DNA from: Lepus europaeus
Taxonomy: Eukaryota > Chordata > Mammalia > Lagomorpha > Leporidae
NCBI RefSeq assembly: GCF_033115175.1
Contig: NC_084837.1
Location: 65,371,266-65,435,265 of the forward strand
Direction: 5' to 3'
Length of the DNA: 64,000 nucleotides
Shown in pieces: positions 52,087 to 57,812 of the stretch. The notes under the pieces are model-generated. The model saw nothing but the letters and a program-made list of their open reading frames with translations, did not search any database and was not told where the DNA came from. How positions within the stretch are numbered: position 1 is the first letter of the stretch; every line of letters begins with the position of its first letter. The translations under genes were made by a program, and so were the position numbers.

Positions 52087-55000
52087 ACTCTGCCTGTCAA
52101 AAAAATAAAAATTTAAAAATTTAAAAAAATGATTTTACATGGTGTAGTTGAAGTTCACGCATTTCACCTGCTGTGTATTTCACTGTATAAATAAGCTAGA
52201 GTTTCCTGGCGCACATCTCGAGCCATTCTGTCCTTCCTGCATTTTGGGGGAGGGGTGGGTGGCACTAGTTCTGGGGTCTGTGACGTGGTAGGCGAGGTTG
52301 GGGTGAAGTCTTTCTGTTGAACAGCCTGGTTTTCTGTCCAGGTACAATGTTGTCTTCAAGTACTTGCTGAGTGTGCGTCGGGTGCAAGCCGAACTGCAGC
52401 ACTGCTGGGCCCTGCAGATGCAGCGCAAGCACCTCAAGTCCAACCAGACAGACGCCGTCAAGTGGCGCCTAAGAAACCACATGGCGTTCCTGGTGGATAA
52501 CCTGCAGTATTATCTCCAGGTCTGTGTGGAGGAGCAGCGGGAAGGGGGCTACGAGAAGTCCAGGAGGCCAGCAGGAGGTGGTTTGAGAAAACTTAGGAGT
52601 CATATCACTAGGCATGTATCTTAAGGGCACTGTAGTGGAAAGTGGGAATAACTGGATGAGAAGGCATAGGGAGTTATTTATTGTAGACCTGCCCCTTTTT
52701 ATTGCTTGCTGTAACTTCTGGAATCCTATAGGACTTAACCCGGTCAGTGAGGTGAAAGGATGTGGCACGCGCAGATCAGGCTGGGGCCTGGGCGAGGGGC
52801 CGGCCAAGACGTGAGGATTCTGCAGGTGACTTCTGCAGGGCTAGGCGGCAGGAGGGTGCCTGTGGTCAGCCCTGGAGTGGCTGACTTACAAGATGAATGG
52901 GGGCACCTTAATGTCTCTGCGAGCTTAGAACATGCAAGGTGCTAAAGCTGGGTGTGGAACTCTCCACCAGGTGGATGTGCTGGAGTCTCAGTTCTCGCAG
53001 TTGCTGCATCAGATCAACTCCACCCGAGACTTTGAAAGCATCCGACTGGCTCACGACCACTTTCTGAGCAATTTGCTGGCACAGTCTTTTATCTTGCTGA
53101 AACCTGTAAGTAGGGCTGCTTGGTTTCCTTAGACGTTGCTTACGCTTACCGTTCCCTTAGGCACTTTGAGTTGGCAGTTTGTAAAAGTATCATCGAGCAA
53201 TTGTTCACCTCCAGTTTTTAGTTTTATTTATTTGAAAGACAGAGTGACAGGGGAGAGCTTCCATCCACTAGTTCTCTTCCCAAATGCCTGCAACAGCCAG
53301 GGCTGGGCCAAGCCAAAGCCAGGAGCCGGGAACTCCATCTGGGTTTCCCACATGGGTGGCAGGAACCCATAGACTTTGGCTATCACCTACTGCCTTCCAG
53401 ATACATTAGCAGGAAACTGGATCAGAGGCAGAGCAGCCAGGACTCAAACTGGCACGCTCACATGGGATGCGTGTGCGCCAAGCAGAGGCTCCACTCCATT
53501 TTTAACAACTTACAAAGTGAAACTAAAAGGGAATGTTAAAAGGGAAAGAAATGGCGTTGAATTTCTGAAACATTATAGAATGTGGTGAGCTGCTGCACAT
53601 GAAGTTACGATGTGCTGAACTCCAGAAGGACAGACTTAAACAAAACTGAGCAATCTGACACTGTGCAAAAAACCACTGAAAAGCAGAAAAAGTTACTTTG
53701 CTAGAAATCTGTGGGACTGGGATCCACCTGTCATTTGAAATAAACATTCACAGACAGGTTGGGGGTAGTCGGTGTGTAACTCTTGTGTATATCTGGGAGT
53801 ACACAGATATCTCCTTCAAGGCAGGTTTTCTCCAAACTCGGCTGCATCTGCAGCTGGGATCATCTGGGACCCAGGGCACTGCACTTAGAATCCCTGGAAC
53901 GAGACCCAGGCAGCAGTGTTTTGTGAAGCTCACAAGGTGACTCCTCTCCTGGGAAGAAAGCAGGAGGATGTGGCTGATTCCCTGCCACCTCCAGGGTGCT
54001 GGTCCTGCTCTCCGCAGTGCCACACCCCAGATGCTTTAGAGCTCTTGTTTGTTCTGGTGTTTGTGGCTGTGCTGTGCTGAGGAATAATAATAGAGATGCC
54101 ACCCTCAGCAGTTCTGTGAACTGAAAACCACCAAGAACCACGTGACCCTGGACGCCGTCCTTCTAAGGCCTGGGTGCGTCCTTGAGGGACAGCAGAACAC
54201 CAGAGCAGGCCACCATCACTGTTGATTGAGTGCTTACTGTCTGCAAGGGCTGGGCATACAAACAGGAGTAAGCCACGGCTCTGCCCTTCCGGAGCTCACA
54301 GTCTAGTTCAGTGAACAGGACACGACACACACAAGATCAGTGGCAACACAGGCACCCGTACAGTGCCGAGGGAACAGGACAGATAACACAGGAGGGAGAG
54401 CCGCGGGCTCATGAAGGCCGCACGTCACTGAGAGTGGAACGTGAACTGGTGCTAGAGTGTCCCGGGTACAGGGAGCAGCGCTCAGAGCACGAACACACGC
54501 TGTGCCTGACGTGATGGCTGCTAGGCGAAGGTGGCTGGAGTAACAGGTGTGGGGCAGGGTGAGAACAGCGTCTCTGCTGGGAGGGATGGGCTGGTTTCAC
54601 ACATTGCACTGGTGGGCCTTGCAAGGGGCAGTGTCTGTCCTGGGAGGAGATCTGGGAGTCAGCTGTTAGACCATTTTCCCAAATCTTTTCTCTTCCTCCA
54701 TTTCCTAATGCCAGCTCTGTTTCCTGGTAGGTATTTCACTGCCTGAATGAAATCCTAGACCTGTGTCACAGCTTTTGCTTGCTGGTCAGTCAGAACCTGG
54801 GCCCACTGGATGAGCGTGGAGCTGCCCAGCTGAGCGTTCTCGTCAAGGTGCGTCAGTCTGGCCCTGGCCAAAGGATACTTGTGGTTTGGCCAGTGGAGAA
54901 TTCCTGCTGTGTCCTCTGAGCCAATAAAAATTTCCCCAATATATAACACAGAGAATAAACAAGATACAAAGATTAAAATGTTGGTATCAGCTGATGTTGA

Positions 55001-56099
55001 AGCAGATATTTAACGTGCTGCCTCACTGTCCAAAAATAGTTCAGCCTTGAATATTTATACGTCCACCAAATAGGCATTGGCTCTGTGCTCATTTTCTCAC
55101 ATCCTACCTCCTTCCTTCCTTCAGCTCGCCCTCCATCCACCGAGATGATGAAAGTATCTGCCTGTAACTTTAAAAATAGGTTCTCCCCAACTCCAGAACA
55201 CGACAATATGTTAATTTGAAACCCGCTGCTAAAGTCCTGTGAGAATATATTTCCATAGAAGTCATGCATTTCACAGACATGGTACTAAGAAGCCATTTAA
55301 ATTGCTGGAGATGGGAATGTGGGAAGGCCACAAAGCTGGGTAGAATTCCAAACAAGGCTTTTCCTAGGAACTCACCCTGCCCCTCCCCAGCAGACCCCAC
55401 GTGGGGGTCGGCAGGGTGGGAGGAAGTGACAGCTTTGGTCCTTCTCCCAGGGCTTCAGCCGCCAGTCTTCACTGCTATTCAAGATTCTCTCCAGTGTTCG
55501 GAATCATCAGATCAATTCGGATTTGGCACAACTGCTGTTACGGCTGGATTACAACAAATACTACACCCAGGCTGGTGGAACTCTGGGCAGGTAGGAACAA
55601 CCCTCGTCAGAGTCTTGTGATTTTTTTTTTTTAATGAGCTGCAGAATTTCAGAGCTGGAGGAAAACTTAAGCCATCATCAGATCCAAATATCCTGATTTA
55701 TAACAAGGCCCAGGAATGCAGTGATGTGCAGCCTGAAACAGAGGGGTTTAAGGTCCTTTGCTAGGTTCTGAATTGCTTTGCTGAGGGACAGTGTGGCTCC
55801 CACGGCCAGTTCTGACACGAAGTCACCCTGCTTTGCTGCCCAGGGACCACCCCTTCTAACTCTCTTTAAAAACCTAACAGTGAGGTTGACTGGCAGTGAG
55901 CTTCTCAGAGGTCTCTCTTATTCCTTCATTGTCCTCCCTTCTCTTGCTAAGAGGTCCTCAGGCAGAATTTTCTCTGAGCAAACAAGTCAAAGAAATCCAT
56001 CACAGGTTGCCCTGATTCCAGTCACTTTGAAGACAGTCCTGGGAAAAAGTGATATTTAATGAGACTTTTTTTTTTTTCTTTTGCAGTTTCGGGATGTGA
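17782..56099 (+). CDS. TUBGCP4: TUBGCP4: gamma-tubulin complex component 4 (whole coding region)
   Basis: Eighteen coding exons join without a frame break to 2004 nt: 667 residues plus TGA, the length of human GCP4. Joined coordinates: 17782-17859, 24250-24378, 27966-28088, 28462-28515, 28912-28968, 33449-33528, 36020-36221, 38024-38189, 38390-38514, 46772-46822, 47226-47331, 48454-48561, 49019-49160, 52342-52519, 52971-53105, 54731-54847, 55451-55590, 56087-56099. The product begins MIHELLLALSGYPG and ends in GSFGM. It belongs to the GCP/Spc97-Spc98 family: an N-terminal GRIP1 half (about residues 1-340) makes lateral contacts, and a C-terminal GRIP2 half (about 350-660) binds gamma-tubulin in the ring complex that nucleates microtubules at centrosomes. 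The human gene is linked to recessive microcephaly with chorioretinopathy. All introns are GT-AG. The gene is intact. Confidence 0.97.
18375..18440 (+). mobile_element. MIR SINE fragment
   Basis: 'cccattttacagattaattg' followed by 'aggcacaga' is a typical MIR core. Confidence 0.6.
18486..18803 (-). mobile_element. C-repeat SINE
   Basis: 'aagatttatttatttgagag' to 'cagcgccagcccc'; inserted next to the MIR at 18375. Confidence 0.9.
19436..19640 (+). mobile_element. L2 LINE fragment
   Basis: 'ttaatgtcacttcctctgaa' then 'cttcctctgacca' matches the L2 3' region. Confidence 0.5.
19790..19935 (-). mobile_element. C-repeat SINE fragment
   Basis: Only the central and head parts remain ('gtgcaggggtccaagcactt'). 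Confidence 0.7.
19960..20170 (-). mobile_element. C-repeat SINE fragment
   Basis: Tail and central part only; broken off at 'gcaggcacattaac' before the MIR that follows. Confidence 0.7.
20180..20340 (+). mobile_element. MIR SINE (old)
   Basis: 'ctgagcacagagaggtacag' followed by 'taacttggcttagctg' matches the MIR core and its 3' part. Confidence 0.6.
20484..20837 (+). mobile_element. C-repeat SINE with a long (CT)n
   Basis: Contains an uninterrupted (CT)n run of about 42 nt at 20739-20780. Flanked by near-identical AAAGATGCATCA / AAAGATGGCATCA. Confidence 0.92.
20935..21002 (+). mobile_element. L2 LINE 3' terminus
   Basis: 'cacagtacttggggtatagt' followed by 'aggtgttcattaaaagttaa' is the L2 terminal motif; a C-repeat begins directly after it. 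Confidence 0.55.
21003..21340 (+). mobile_element. C-repeat SINE
   Basis: Complete head and body; its tail has become a CTGT/CCAT-rich stretch (about 21275-21325). Confidence 0.85.
21341..21816 (-). mobile_element. C-repeat SINE, split by another one
   Basis: Two pieces (21341-21396 and 21735-21816) make one minus-strand element interrupted by a plus-strand copy. Confidence 0.75.
21397..21734 (+). mobile_element. C-repeat SINE nested in a C-repeat
   Basis: Full length from 'gggccagcactgtggtgcag' to a poly(A) end at 21734. Confidence 0.88.
21850..21970 (+). mobile_element. L1 (mammalian-wide type) 3' fragment, part 1
   Basis: 'tatgatccagcaattccagc' then 'ttctgggtatataccaaaaa' is a hallmark of mammalian L1 3' ends. 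It continues at 22315 and again at 23080 after SINE insertions. Confidence 0.75.
21971..22314 (-). mobile_element. C-repeat SINE inside an L1
   Basis: Splits the L1 3' end between 21970 and 22315. Confidence 0.88.
22315..22362 (+). mobile_element. L1 3' fragment, part 2
   Basis: 'tagaacattattcataataa' followed by 'cccaaaggcag' continues the L1 split at 21970. Confidence 0.7.
22363..22689 (+). mobile_element. C-repeat SINE inside an L1
   Basis: Older type with a (CCCT)n stretch at about 22604-22630; directly followed by a younger copy. Confidence 0.88.
22690..23079 (+). mobile_element. C-repeat SINE (CSINE2-like) with a long A-rich tail
   Basis: Young-type element inserted at the tail of its neighbour; the tail is (AAATA)n-like for about 60 nt. 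Confidence 0.9.
23080..23215 (+). mobile_element. L1 3' fragment, part 3
   Basis: 'ggataaacaaaatgtggaat' then 'aatggaatattattaacctt' completes the same L1 after two more SINEs. Confidence 0.75.
23826..24171 (+). mobile_element. C-repeat SINE (CSINE2-like) next to TUBGCP4 exon 2
   Basis: Perfect duplication AAGGAAAAGATA at 23814-23825 and 24172-24183. Its end lies 66 nt before exon 2. Confidence 0.94.
24250..24378 (+). CDS. TUBGCP4: TUBGCP4 coding exon 2
   Basis: Residues 27-69 (VSQDFPFLHPSE .. GHVQQQ), phase 0 to 0, so it is skippable in frame. The acceptor is CCTCTGCAG and the donor GTAGGT. A complete SINE with its target-site duplication ends only 66 nt upstream of the exon. Confidence 0.95.
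24542..24859 (+). mobile_element. C-repeat SINE
   Basis: Full length with a (GTAAATAAAT)-type tail; forms a tail-to-tail pair with the next element. Confidence 0.9.
24860..25148 (-). mobile_element. C-repeat SINE
   Basis: Opposite orientation to the preceding element; ends 'agcactcacccc'. Confidence 0.88.
25149..25410 (-). mobile_element. C-repeat SINE (old, diverged)
   Basis: 'tatttatttatttatgtatt' start and 'gcagagctaggacttgaccc' end; strongly mutated. Confidence 0.7.
25423..25722 (-). mobile_element. C-repeat SINE
   Basis: 'ggatttatttgcttatttga' to 'cgcagtactggtcc'. Confidence 0.82.
25918..26582 (-). mobile_element. Old C-repeat split by a younger one
   Basis: Two pieces (25918-26096 and 26445-26582) of one diverged element, separated by the copy at 26097-26444. 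Confidence 0.7.
26097..26444 (-). mobile_element. C-repeat SINE nested in an older C-repeat
   Basis: Target-site duplication CACCTGCTGCTTT at 26084-26096 and 26445-26457. Confidence 0.9.
27225..27770 (-). mobile_element. L2 LINE fragment (old)
   Basis: Reads as the complement of the L2 3' region, with 'ttctggaagctctcggtcta' and 'gagagtcagaagggactttg' in the expected order. Lies just before TUBGCP4 exon 3. Confidence 0.45.
27966..28088 (+). CDS. TUBGCP4: TUBGCP4 coding exon 3
   Basis: Residues 70-110 (DHHPSQQGQGGLHG .. LDLEQE), phase 0 to 0; donor GTGAGA. This is part of the GRIP1 half. Confidence 0.95.
28462..28515 (+). CDS. TUBGCP4: TUBGCP4 coding exon 4
   Basis: Residues 111-128 (FLADPHLSISHVNYSLDQ), an 18-codon micro-exon; acceptor TATTGCAG, donor GTATGC. 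Confidence 0.95.
28912..28968 (+). CDS. TUBGCP4: TUBGCP4 coding exon 5
   Basis: Residues 129-147 (FQLLFPSVMVVVEQIKSQK), 19 codons; donor GTGAGA. A 4.5 kb SINE-rich intron follows. Confidence 0.95.
29288..29590 (+). mobile_element. C-repeat SINE
   Basis: Older type ending 'caaataaataaaatctttaa' in TUBGCP4 intron 5. Confidence 0.88.
29604..30322 (+). mobile_element. C-repeat SINE split by opposite-strand copies
   Basis: Body at 29604-29885 and tail ('taactctgactttcaaaaaa') at 30282-30322; the interval holds minus-strand copies. Confidence 0.75.
29907..30281 (-). mobile_element. C-repeat SINEs nested in the plus-strand copy
   Basis: A short tail fragment (29907-29951) precedes a full-length minus-strand element (about 29955-30281). 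Confidence 0.8.
30472..30796 (-). mobile_element. C-repeat SINE
   Basis: 'aaagatttattttatttatt' to 'caacaccagcctcccc'. Confidence 0.88.
30843..31425 (-). mobile_element. Old C-repeat split by a young one
   Basis: Pieces 30843-30873 and 31196-31425; interrupted by the plus-strand CSINE2-like copy. Confidence 0.75.
30874..31195 (+). mobile_element. C-repeat SINE (CSINE2-like), nested
   Basis: 'ggccggcaccgcggctcaat' head to a poly(A) end, inside an older copy near its tail. Confidence 0.9.
31456..31803 (-). mobile_element. C-repeat SINE
   Basis: T-run start, then GA-rich tail complement; ends 'cacagcaccag'. Confidence 0.9.
32545..32690 (+). mobile_element. L1-type 3' terminal fragment
   Basis: 'tatggtgatggttgcacaaa' followed by 'gcttaaaatgggtgagtttt' and an A-rich end resembles old L1 3' termini. 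Confidence 0.5.
32826..33159 (-). mobile_element. C-repeat SINE (CSINE2-like)
   Basis: Flanked by TGCATTGTTTCTC (32813-32825) and TGCATCGTTTCTC (33163-33175); 290 nt upstream of TUBGCP4 exon 6. Confidence 0.92.
33449..33528 (+). CDS. TUBGCP4: TUBGCP4 coding exon 6
   Basis: Residues 148 to 174 (IHGCQILETVYKH .. VRSALV), phase 0 to 2, ending GTA AA before the strong donor GTAAGT. Another GT begins eight bases earlier (GTAAAG) but would break the frame. Codon 173 is GTA (Val), where I remember Glu in human. Confidence 0.92.
34128..34400 (+). mobile_element. C-repeat SINE (old)
   Basis: Diverged body with 'gtgccagttcaagtgccagc' and tail 'agtaaataaatattt'. Confidence 0.75.
34596..34850 (-). mobile_element. 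C-repeat SINE (old, diverged)
   Basis: 'ccatctggtggtttactcct' and 'gggacttgaacccagatact' preserve the layout only loosely. Confidence 0.6.
35010..35314 (-). mobile_element. C-repeat SINE (CSINE2-like)
   Basis: T-run, then 'tgacaggcagagttagagag', to 'attagccaagtgagct'. Confidence 0.88.
35390..35690 (-). mobile_element. C-repeat SINE
   Basis: Ends 'gccacagcactggccccc'; about 330 nt upstream of TUBGCP4 exon 7. Confidence 0.88.
36020..36221 (+). CDS. TUBGCP4: TUBGCP4 coding exon 7
   Basis: Residues 174-241. It contains the conserved CHGVMYKQLSAWMLHG segment and an acidic, probably disordered loop (AQPEEDEEDLGIGG). It ends LQDL before GTGAGA. Confidence 0.95.
36560..37120 (-). mobile_element. 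L2 LINE fragment (old)
   Basis: L2 complement: 'tgcctatatgcgccaggctc' at the start, a 'ggcagagggaaatgatgtac'-like middle, and 'ggagccactccagaatttta' near the end. Lies in TUBGCP4 intron 7. Confidence 0.5.
38024..38189 (+). CDS. TUBGCP4: TUBGCP4 coding exon 8
   Basis: Residues 242 to 297 (RLIEEENMLAPSLKQF .. NVNLTRK), phase 0 to 1. It includes the GRIP motif region LPSYIPVRVAEKILFVGESV. Confidence 0.95.
38390..38514 (+). CDS. TUBGCP4: TUBGCP4 coding exon 9
   Basis: Residues 297-338 (GSILKNQEDTF .. IRSTVAE), phase 1 to 0; donor GTTTGC is weak. It marks the end of the GRIP1 half. An 8.3 kb repeat-packed intron follows. Confidence 0.94.
38846..39165 (+). mobile_element. C-repeat SINE (old)
   Basis: Body with 'gtgccgcagtgggttaagct' and an A-rich tail. 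Confidence 0.8.
39173..39803 (+). mobile_element. C-repeat SINE split by an opposite copy
   Basis: Body 39173-39437 and tail 39762-39803 ('tctttcaaatacaataaaat'); interrupted by the minus-strand element. Confidence 0.8.
39438..39761 (-). mobile_element. C-repeat SINE nested in a C-repeat
   Basis: Full length from the T-run to 'cacagtgccggcc'. Confidence 0.88.
39831..40105 (-). mobile_element. C-repeat SINE
   Basis: Ends 'caacactggccca' just before the L1 3' UTR. Confidence 0.8.
40115..40720 (-). mobile_element. Rabbit-type L1 3' UTR, inserted antisense
   Basis: The plus strand reads 'cttttatttaatgaatacaa', a C-rich block of 'ccccccacttccaccccacc' type, then 'attaagattcattttcaatt' and 'agaccaactctatactaagt'. 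I recognise these as the lagomorph L1 3' UTR in complement. Lies in TUBGCP4 intron 9. Confidence 0.65.
40828..40964 (-). mobile_element. C-repeat SINE fragment
   Basis: Tail half only, cut by the T-run of the next element. Confidence 0.7.
40966..41312 (-). mobile_element. C-repeat SINE
   Basis: T-run to 'cgctacagcacccca'. Confidence 0.88.
42018..42130 (+). mobile_element. C-repeat-like SINE fragment (old variant)
   Basis: 'gtatttggcctagcagtgaa' and 'ctgggttctagtcccagctc' mark an older head variant inside the L1 remnant. Confidence 0.6.
42343..42643 (-). mobile_element. C-repeat SINE inside an L1 remnant
   Basis: T-run start, ends 'cacagcgccagccc'; splits the antisense ORF2 remnant. Confidence 0.82.
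42818..43118 (-). mobile_element. C-repeat SINE (old)
   Basis: 'gaaggcagagaggagccaca' to 'gcaccagtacctgcccc'. Confidence 0.75.
43142..43498 (+). mobile_element. C-repeat SINE
   Basis: Contains a long C/T-rich stretch (about 43390-43447) and the tail 'caaataaataaatctaacga'. Confidence 0.88.
43505..43760 (+). mobile_element. C-repeat-like SINE (old variant)
   Basis: Variant head 'gggtgtttggtgcggcagtg' and tail 'tgcctttcaaataattttaa'. Confidence 0.7.
43850..44870. other. Unassigned GC-rich block in TUBGCP4 intron 9
   Basis: About 1 kb that is clearly more GC-rich than its surroundings and matches none of the C-repeat, L1 or L2 words used elsewhere. Several open frames of 60-150 codons occur on both strands, with no recognisable domain. 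It could be the 5' UTR of a LINE, an LTR, or a retrocopy fragment. Confidence 0.4.
44895..45198 (+). mobile_element. C-repeat-like SINE (old variant)
   Basis: Head 'gggtgtttggcctagtggca', tail 'gcctctcaaataaaaaaaaa'. Confidence 0.75.
45248..45557 (-). mobile_element. C-repeat SINE
   Basis: T-run and 'ggtatttattgatttgagag' to 'cacagtgctggcccc'. Confidence 0.88.
45684..46018 (+). mobile_element. C-repeat SINE (CSINE2-like)
   Basis: 'ggccggcgccgtggcttaac' to poly(A); flanked by TTAAAAACTT / TTTAAAACTT. Confidence 0.92.
46083..46771 (+). other. TUBGCP4: End of TUBGCP4 intron 9
   Basis: Unique non-coding sequence; nothing recognised apart from a short SINE-like scrap near 46578-46620. Confidence 0.5.
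46772..46822 (+). CDS. TUBGCP4: TUBGCP4 coding exon 10
   Basis: Residues 339-355 (HLWKLMVEESDLLGQLK), 17 codons; donor GTAATA. Confidence 0.94.
47226..47331 (+). CDS. TUBGCP4: TUBGCP4 coding exon 11
   Basis: Residues 356 to 391, including the family-wide motif DFYLLGRGELFQAFI that opens the GRIP2 half; phase 0 to 1, donor GTAATC. Confidence 0.95.
48454..48561 (+). CDS. TUBGCP4: TUBGCP4 coding exon 12
   Basis: Residues 391 to 427 (DVNVAFQQSAHKV .. YHGKEHK), phase 1 to 1; the donor GTGTGC is weak. Confidence 0.94.
49019..49160 (+). CDS. TUBGCP4: TUBGCP4 coding exon 13 (NAGNAG acceptor)
   Basis: Residues 427 to 474 (ADAAQGREGPSREAS .. FTPAVLE), phase 1 to 2. The acceptor is ACAGCAG: use of the second AG would start the exon at 49022 and drop only Ala427, giving a 666-residue protein. 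The Ser/Pro/Gly-rich start is a likely loop; the WPLHILFTP segment is conserved in GCPs. Confidence 0.94.
49206..49500 (-). mobile_element. C-repeat SINE after TUBGCP4 exon 13
   Basis: Starts 46 nt after the exon 13 donor; 'aagatttatttatttatttg' to 'cacagtgctctccca'. Confidence 0.85.
50150..50484 (-). mobile_element. C-repeat SINE (CSINE2-like)
   Basis: 'tgacaggcagagttagacag' to 'ctgtggcactggcc'. Confidence 0.9.
50485..50812 (-). mobile_element. C-repeat SINE
   Basis: Directly head-to-tail with the preceding copy; ends 'cacagcgccggcgcc'. Confidence 0.9.
51781..52113 (+). mobile_element. C-repeat SINE (CSINE2-like)
   Basis: Flanked by ATCATTTTACA and ATGATTTTACA; contains (TC)n at about 52057-52083. 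Lies 230 nt before TUBGCP4 exon 14. Confidence 0.92.
52342..52519 (+). CDS. TUBGCP4: TUBGCP4 coding exon 14
   Basis: Residues 474-533 (YNVVFKYLLSVRRVQAELQ .. LQYYLQ), phase 2 to 0. This is the strongly conserved GRIP2 segment containing FLVDNLQYYLQ. Confidence 0.96.
52971..53105 (+). CDS. TUBGCP4: TUBGCP4 coding exon 15
   Basis: Residues 534-578 (VDVLESQFSQLLHQI .. SFILLKP), phase 0 to 0; donor GTAAGT. It includes the conserved AHDHFLSNL helix. Confidence 0.96.
53215..53505 (-). mobile_element. C-repeat SINE (last one in the window)
   Basis: 'tttatttatttgaaagacag' to 'gccaagcagaggctccactc'. No further C-repeat was seen to the right. Confidence 0.8.
54205..54400 (-). mobile_element. L2 LINE 3' end fragment
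   Basis: 'ttgagtgcttactgtctgca' and 'ccggagctcacagtctagtt' are the L2 3' end in complement. Confidence 0.55.
54731..54847 (+). CDS. TUBGCP4: TUBGCP4 coding exon 16
   Basis: Residues 579-617 (VFHCLNEILDLCHSF .. QLSVLVK), phase 0 to 0; acceptor CTGGTAG, donor GTGCGT. Confidence 0.95.
55451..55590 (+). CDS. TUBGCP4: TUBGCP4 coding exon 17
   Basis: Residues 618 to 664 (GFSRQSSLLFKILSSVRN .. YYTQAGGTLG), phase 0 to 2; donor GTAGGA. Confidence 0.96.
56087..56099 (+). CDS. TUBGCP4: TUBGCP4 coding exon 18 (last four codons and stop)
   Basis: After a long pyrimidine tract and TTGCAG, the exon completes Ser664 and adds FGM and TGA at 56097-56099. The protein ends exactly as expected for GCP4. Confidence 0.93.
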
Positions 56100-56329
56100 A
56101 AATTTCTGCTTCATATACTGAGATAACAGTCAATCACATCATGTTTCCAAGCTCCCCTGTCACTCACCAAGTGTCTGCAACCTACTGAGGGCTCTGCCCT
56201 CTTCCCATCACTCCCAGGTGGAAGAAGCCTGCCCCTAAGGTGGGTTCTTATCTGACTTATCAGAGAGCATCTGTGGTGTCAGCTGTCACTCTGTTGACCA
56301 TGCACAGGTTCTGATCCTTTCCGTTGTCC

Positions 56330-56460
56330 ATGTTCCTTTATTTATCAATGACTTATGAATACCTGCCATGGGCCTCGGAACTGTTCCAGCTGGGGAAGAT
56401 ACAGCAGTAAATAATTATTAAATATCTTGTGGTTCAGATCTAAAAAAGGAATTATGCTTA
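56330..56460 (-). mobile_element. L2 LINE fragment in the TUBGCP4 3' UTR
   Basis: 'gggcctcggaactgttccag' followed by 'ctggggaagatacagcagta' matches the complement of the L2 3' end. Confidence 0.5.
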
Positions 56461-56684
56461 TAAATAGGCCAACTGCTGGAAATTATCACGAAGTAAGAAA
56501 GCCACACCTACGCCAGGCTTTCCCTCACAGCAAGTAATTTCTACCTAGACAGATCATCTTTCCTATTTCAGATTGAAAACCTCCCACCCCTTAAGGATCC
56601 TTAAAACTTTAAGACTGCTAAGAAAGCAACTCCAGCTAATAACAATAGGTTTAAAGTAGTTCCCCCCCCAAAAAAAGTTCTTAA

Positions 56685-56690
56685 AATAAA
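56685..56690 (+). terminator. Polyadenylation signal AATAAA, candidate for TUBGCP4
   Basis: AATAAA occurs 586 nt after the TUBGCP4 stop, just after a C-run and an A-run. A second copy at 56835-56840 is an equally good candidate. Confidence 0.4.
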
Positions 56691-57496
56691 ACATCAAGTC
56701 AAATTGTTAGGTTTTTAAATACTAAAATTGCAGGCATAATTATCCCATCCTTGATGAATCACAGGAGTTGAGGTTCTCGAATACGTGCCAAGCACCACCG
56801 GCAATCACTGATGTTCATATGAATGTGGACCAAAAATAAAGTCGTGAACAGCCCTCTCCAGTGTTCTGGCTCCCCTGTGCAGTTACCGAAGCCCATCGTC
56901 ATCTCTGCCTCTCCCACTGTGTGCTGTGACACCCCATCCATTGCTGTTACCAACTGAAGACCATCCCTTCCACTGCTGCTTCCAGAGGAAGGGCCCTGCT
57001 TAAAGGAGGACATTAACAGGGATGATGTCCAGCAGCCATGTTGGCAGTAATAACATTGGATTTGACTGTAACCTAGAGCATTTAACATTTCCAAGTGTCT
57101 TCATGTTGATCTTACAGAGTCATCCTATCAAGCTTATCAGTGCTTGGTCCTTTTCCCTTGTAGCTCTGGAAGTGGGAGAGTATAGCCTATGTTAGCTTAG
57201 CTCTAGAGAGAGAGACATCCTTTTTCTAACTGTTGGGAAACTTCTAGCTGTCCCCAGTTCCATTCAATACTTGGCACAACTATTCATCTGAGCATTTAGG
57301 AAACAAAGCGTTTTAGACAGCCTGAGGTAATCTCTTGACAGTGATACCACAAAATACAGTTTACTCTTCTTATTTTCCTTGGCTACCCATCCTTGTGAGA
57401 AACCCCAGAGAAAGCACTGTTCTTCTAGTGATTTGTTGAGTTTAAGCTCAAAGAAAGATGAAAAGTTCCAGTTACTACAACCAAAGAGATTCAACA

Positions 57497-57502
57497 TTTA
57501 TT
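57497..57502 (-). terminator. Polyadenylation signal AATAAA, candidate for TP53BP1
   Basis: The minus-strand AATAAA lies about 125 nt downstream of the TP53BP1 stop and would give a short 3' UTR. A longer UTR is not excluded. Confidence 0.45.
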
Positions 57503-57624
57503 TTATCATAAAAGTCCAGCAAATAAAACTATATACAAGATCCATGCACACAAGACACATTAAAACCTGGTTAAAACACAATCTCCACAACAGCAGGGAA
57601 CAGAACCGGTAAGACCAAGTATCT

Positions 57625-57812
57625 CTAGTGAGAAACATAATCATGTTTGTATTTTGGATGCTGCTTGAATCCAATTCTTTCCCCAACAATGAGGCACTGG
57701 ATCACCCACTCTTGTGACACCACAGGCAGCTGCAATGCTTCGGCACACTTCAGCACCGAGGCTGGGCAGGAGGGGTCCGTCACCACCACGTCAAATACCC
57801 CTAAAGCAATAT
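57625..57812 (-). CDS. TP53BP1: TP53BP1 last coding exon, end of BRCT 2
   Basis: [15 protein letters not shown] .. [11 protein letters not shown] and TAG (57627-57625); acceptor [17 protein letters not shown] carries the second diagnostic BRCT tryptophan. Confidence 0.96.

Larger units (their letters stand above)
56100..56860 (+). other. TUBGCP4: TUBGCP4 3' UTR (extent uncertain)
   Basis: Non-coding sequence follows the stop. Plus-strand AATAAA signals occur at 56685-56690 and 56835-56840, and a later one at 57522-57527 would run into TP53BP1 territory. An L2-like fragment (about 56330-56460, minus orientation) lies inside. Confidence 0.5.
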
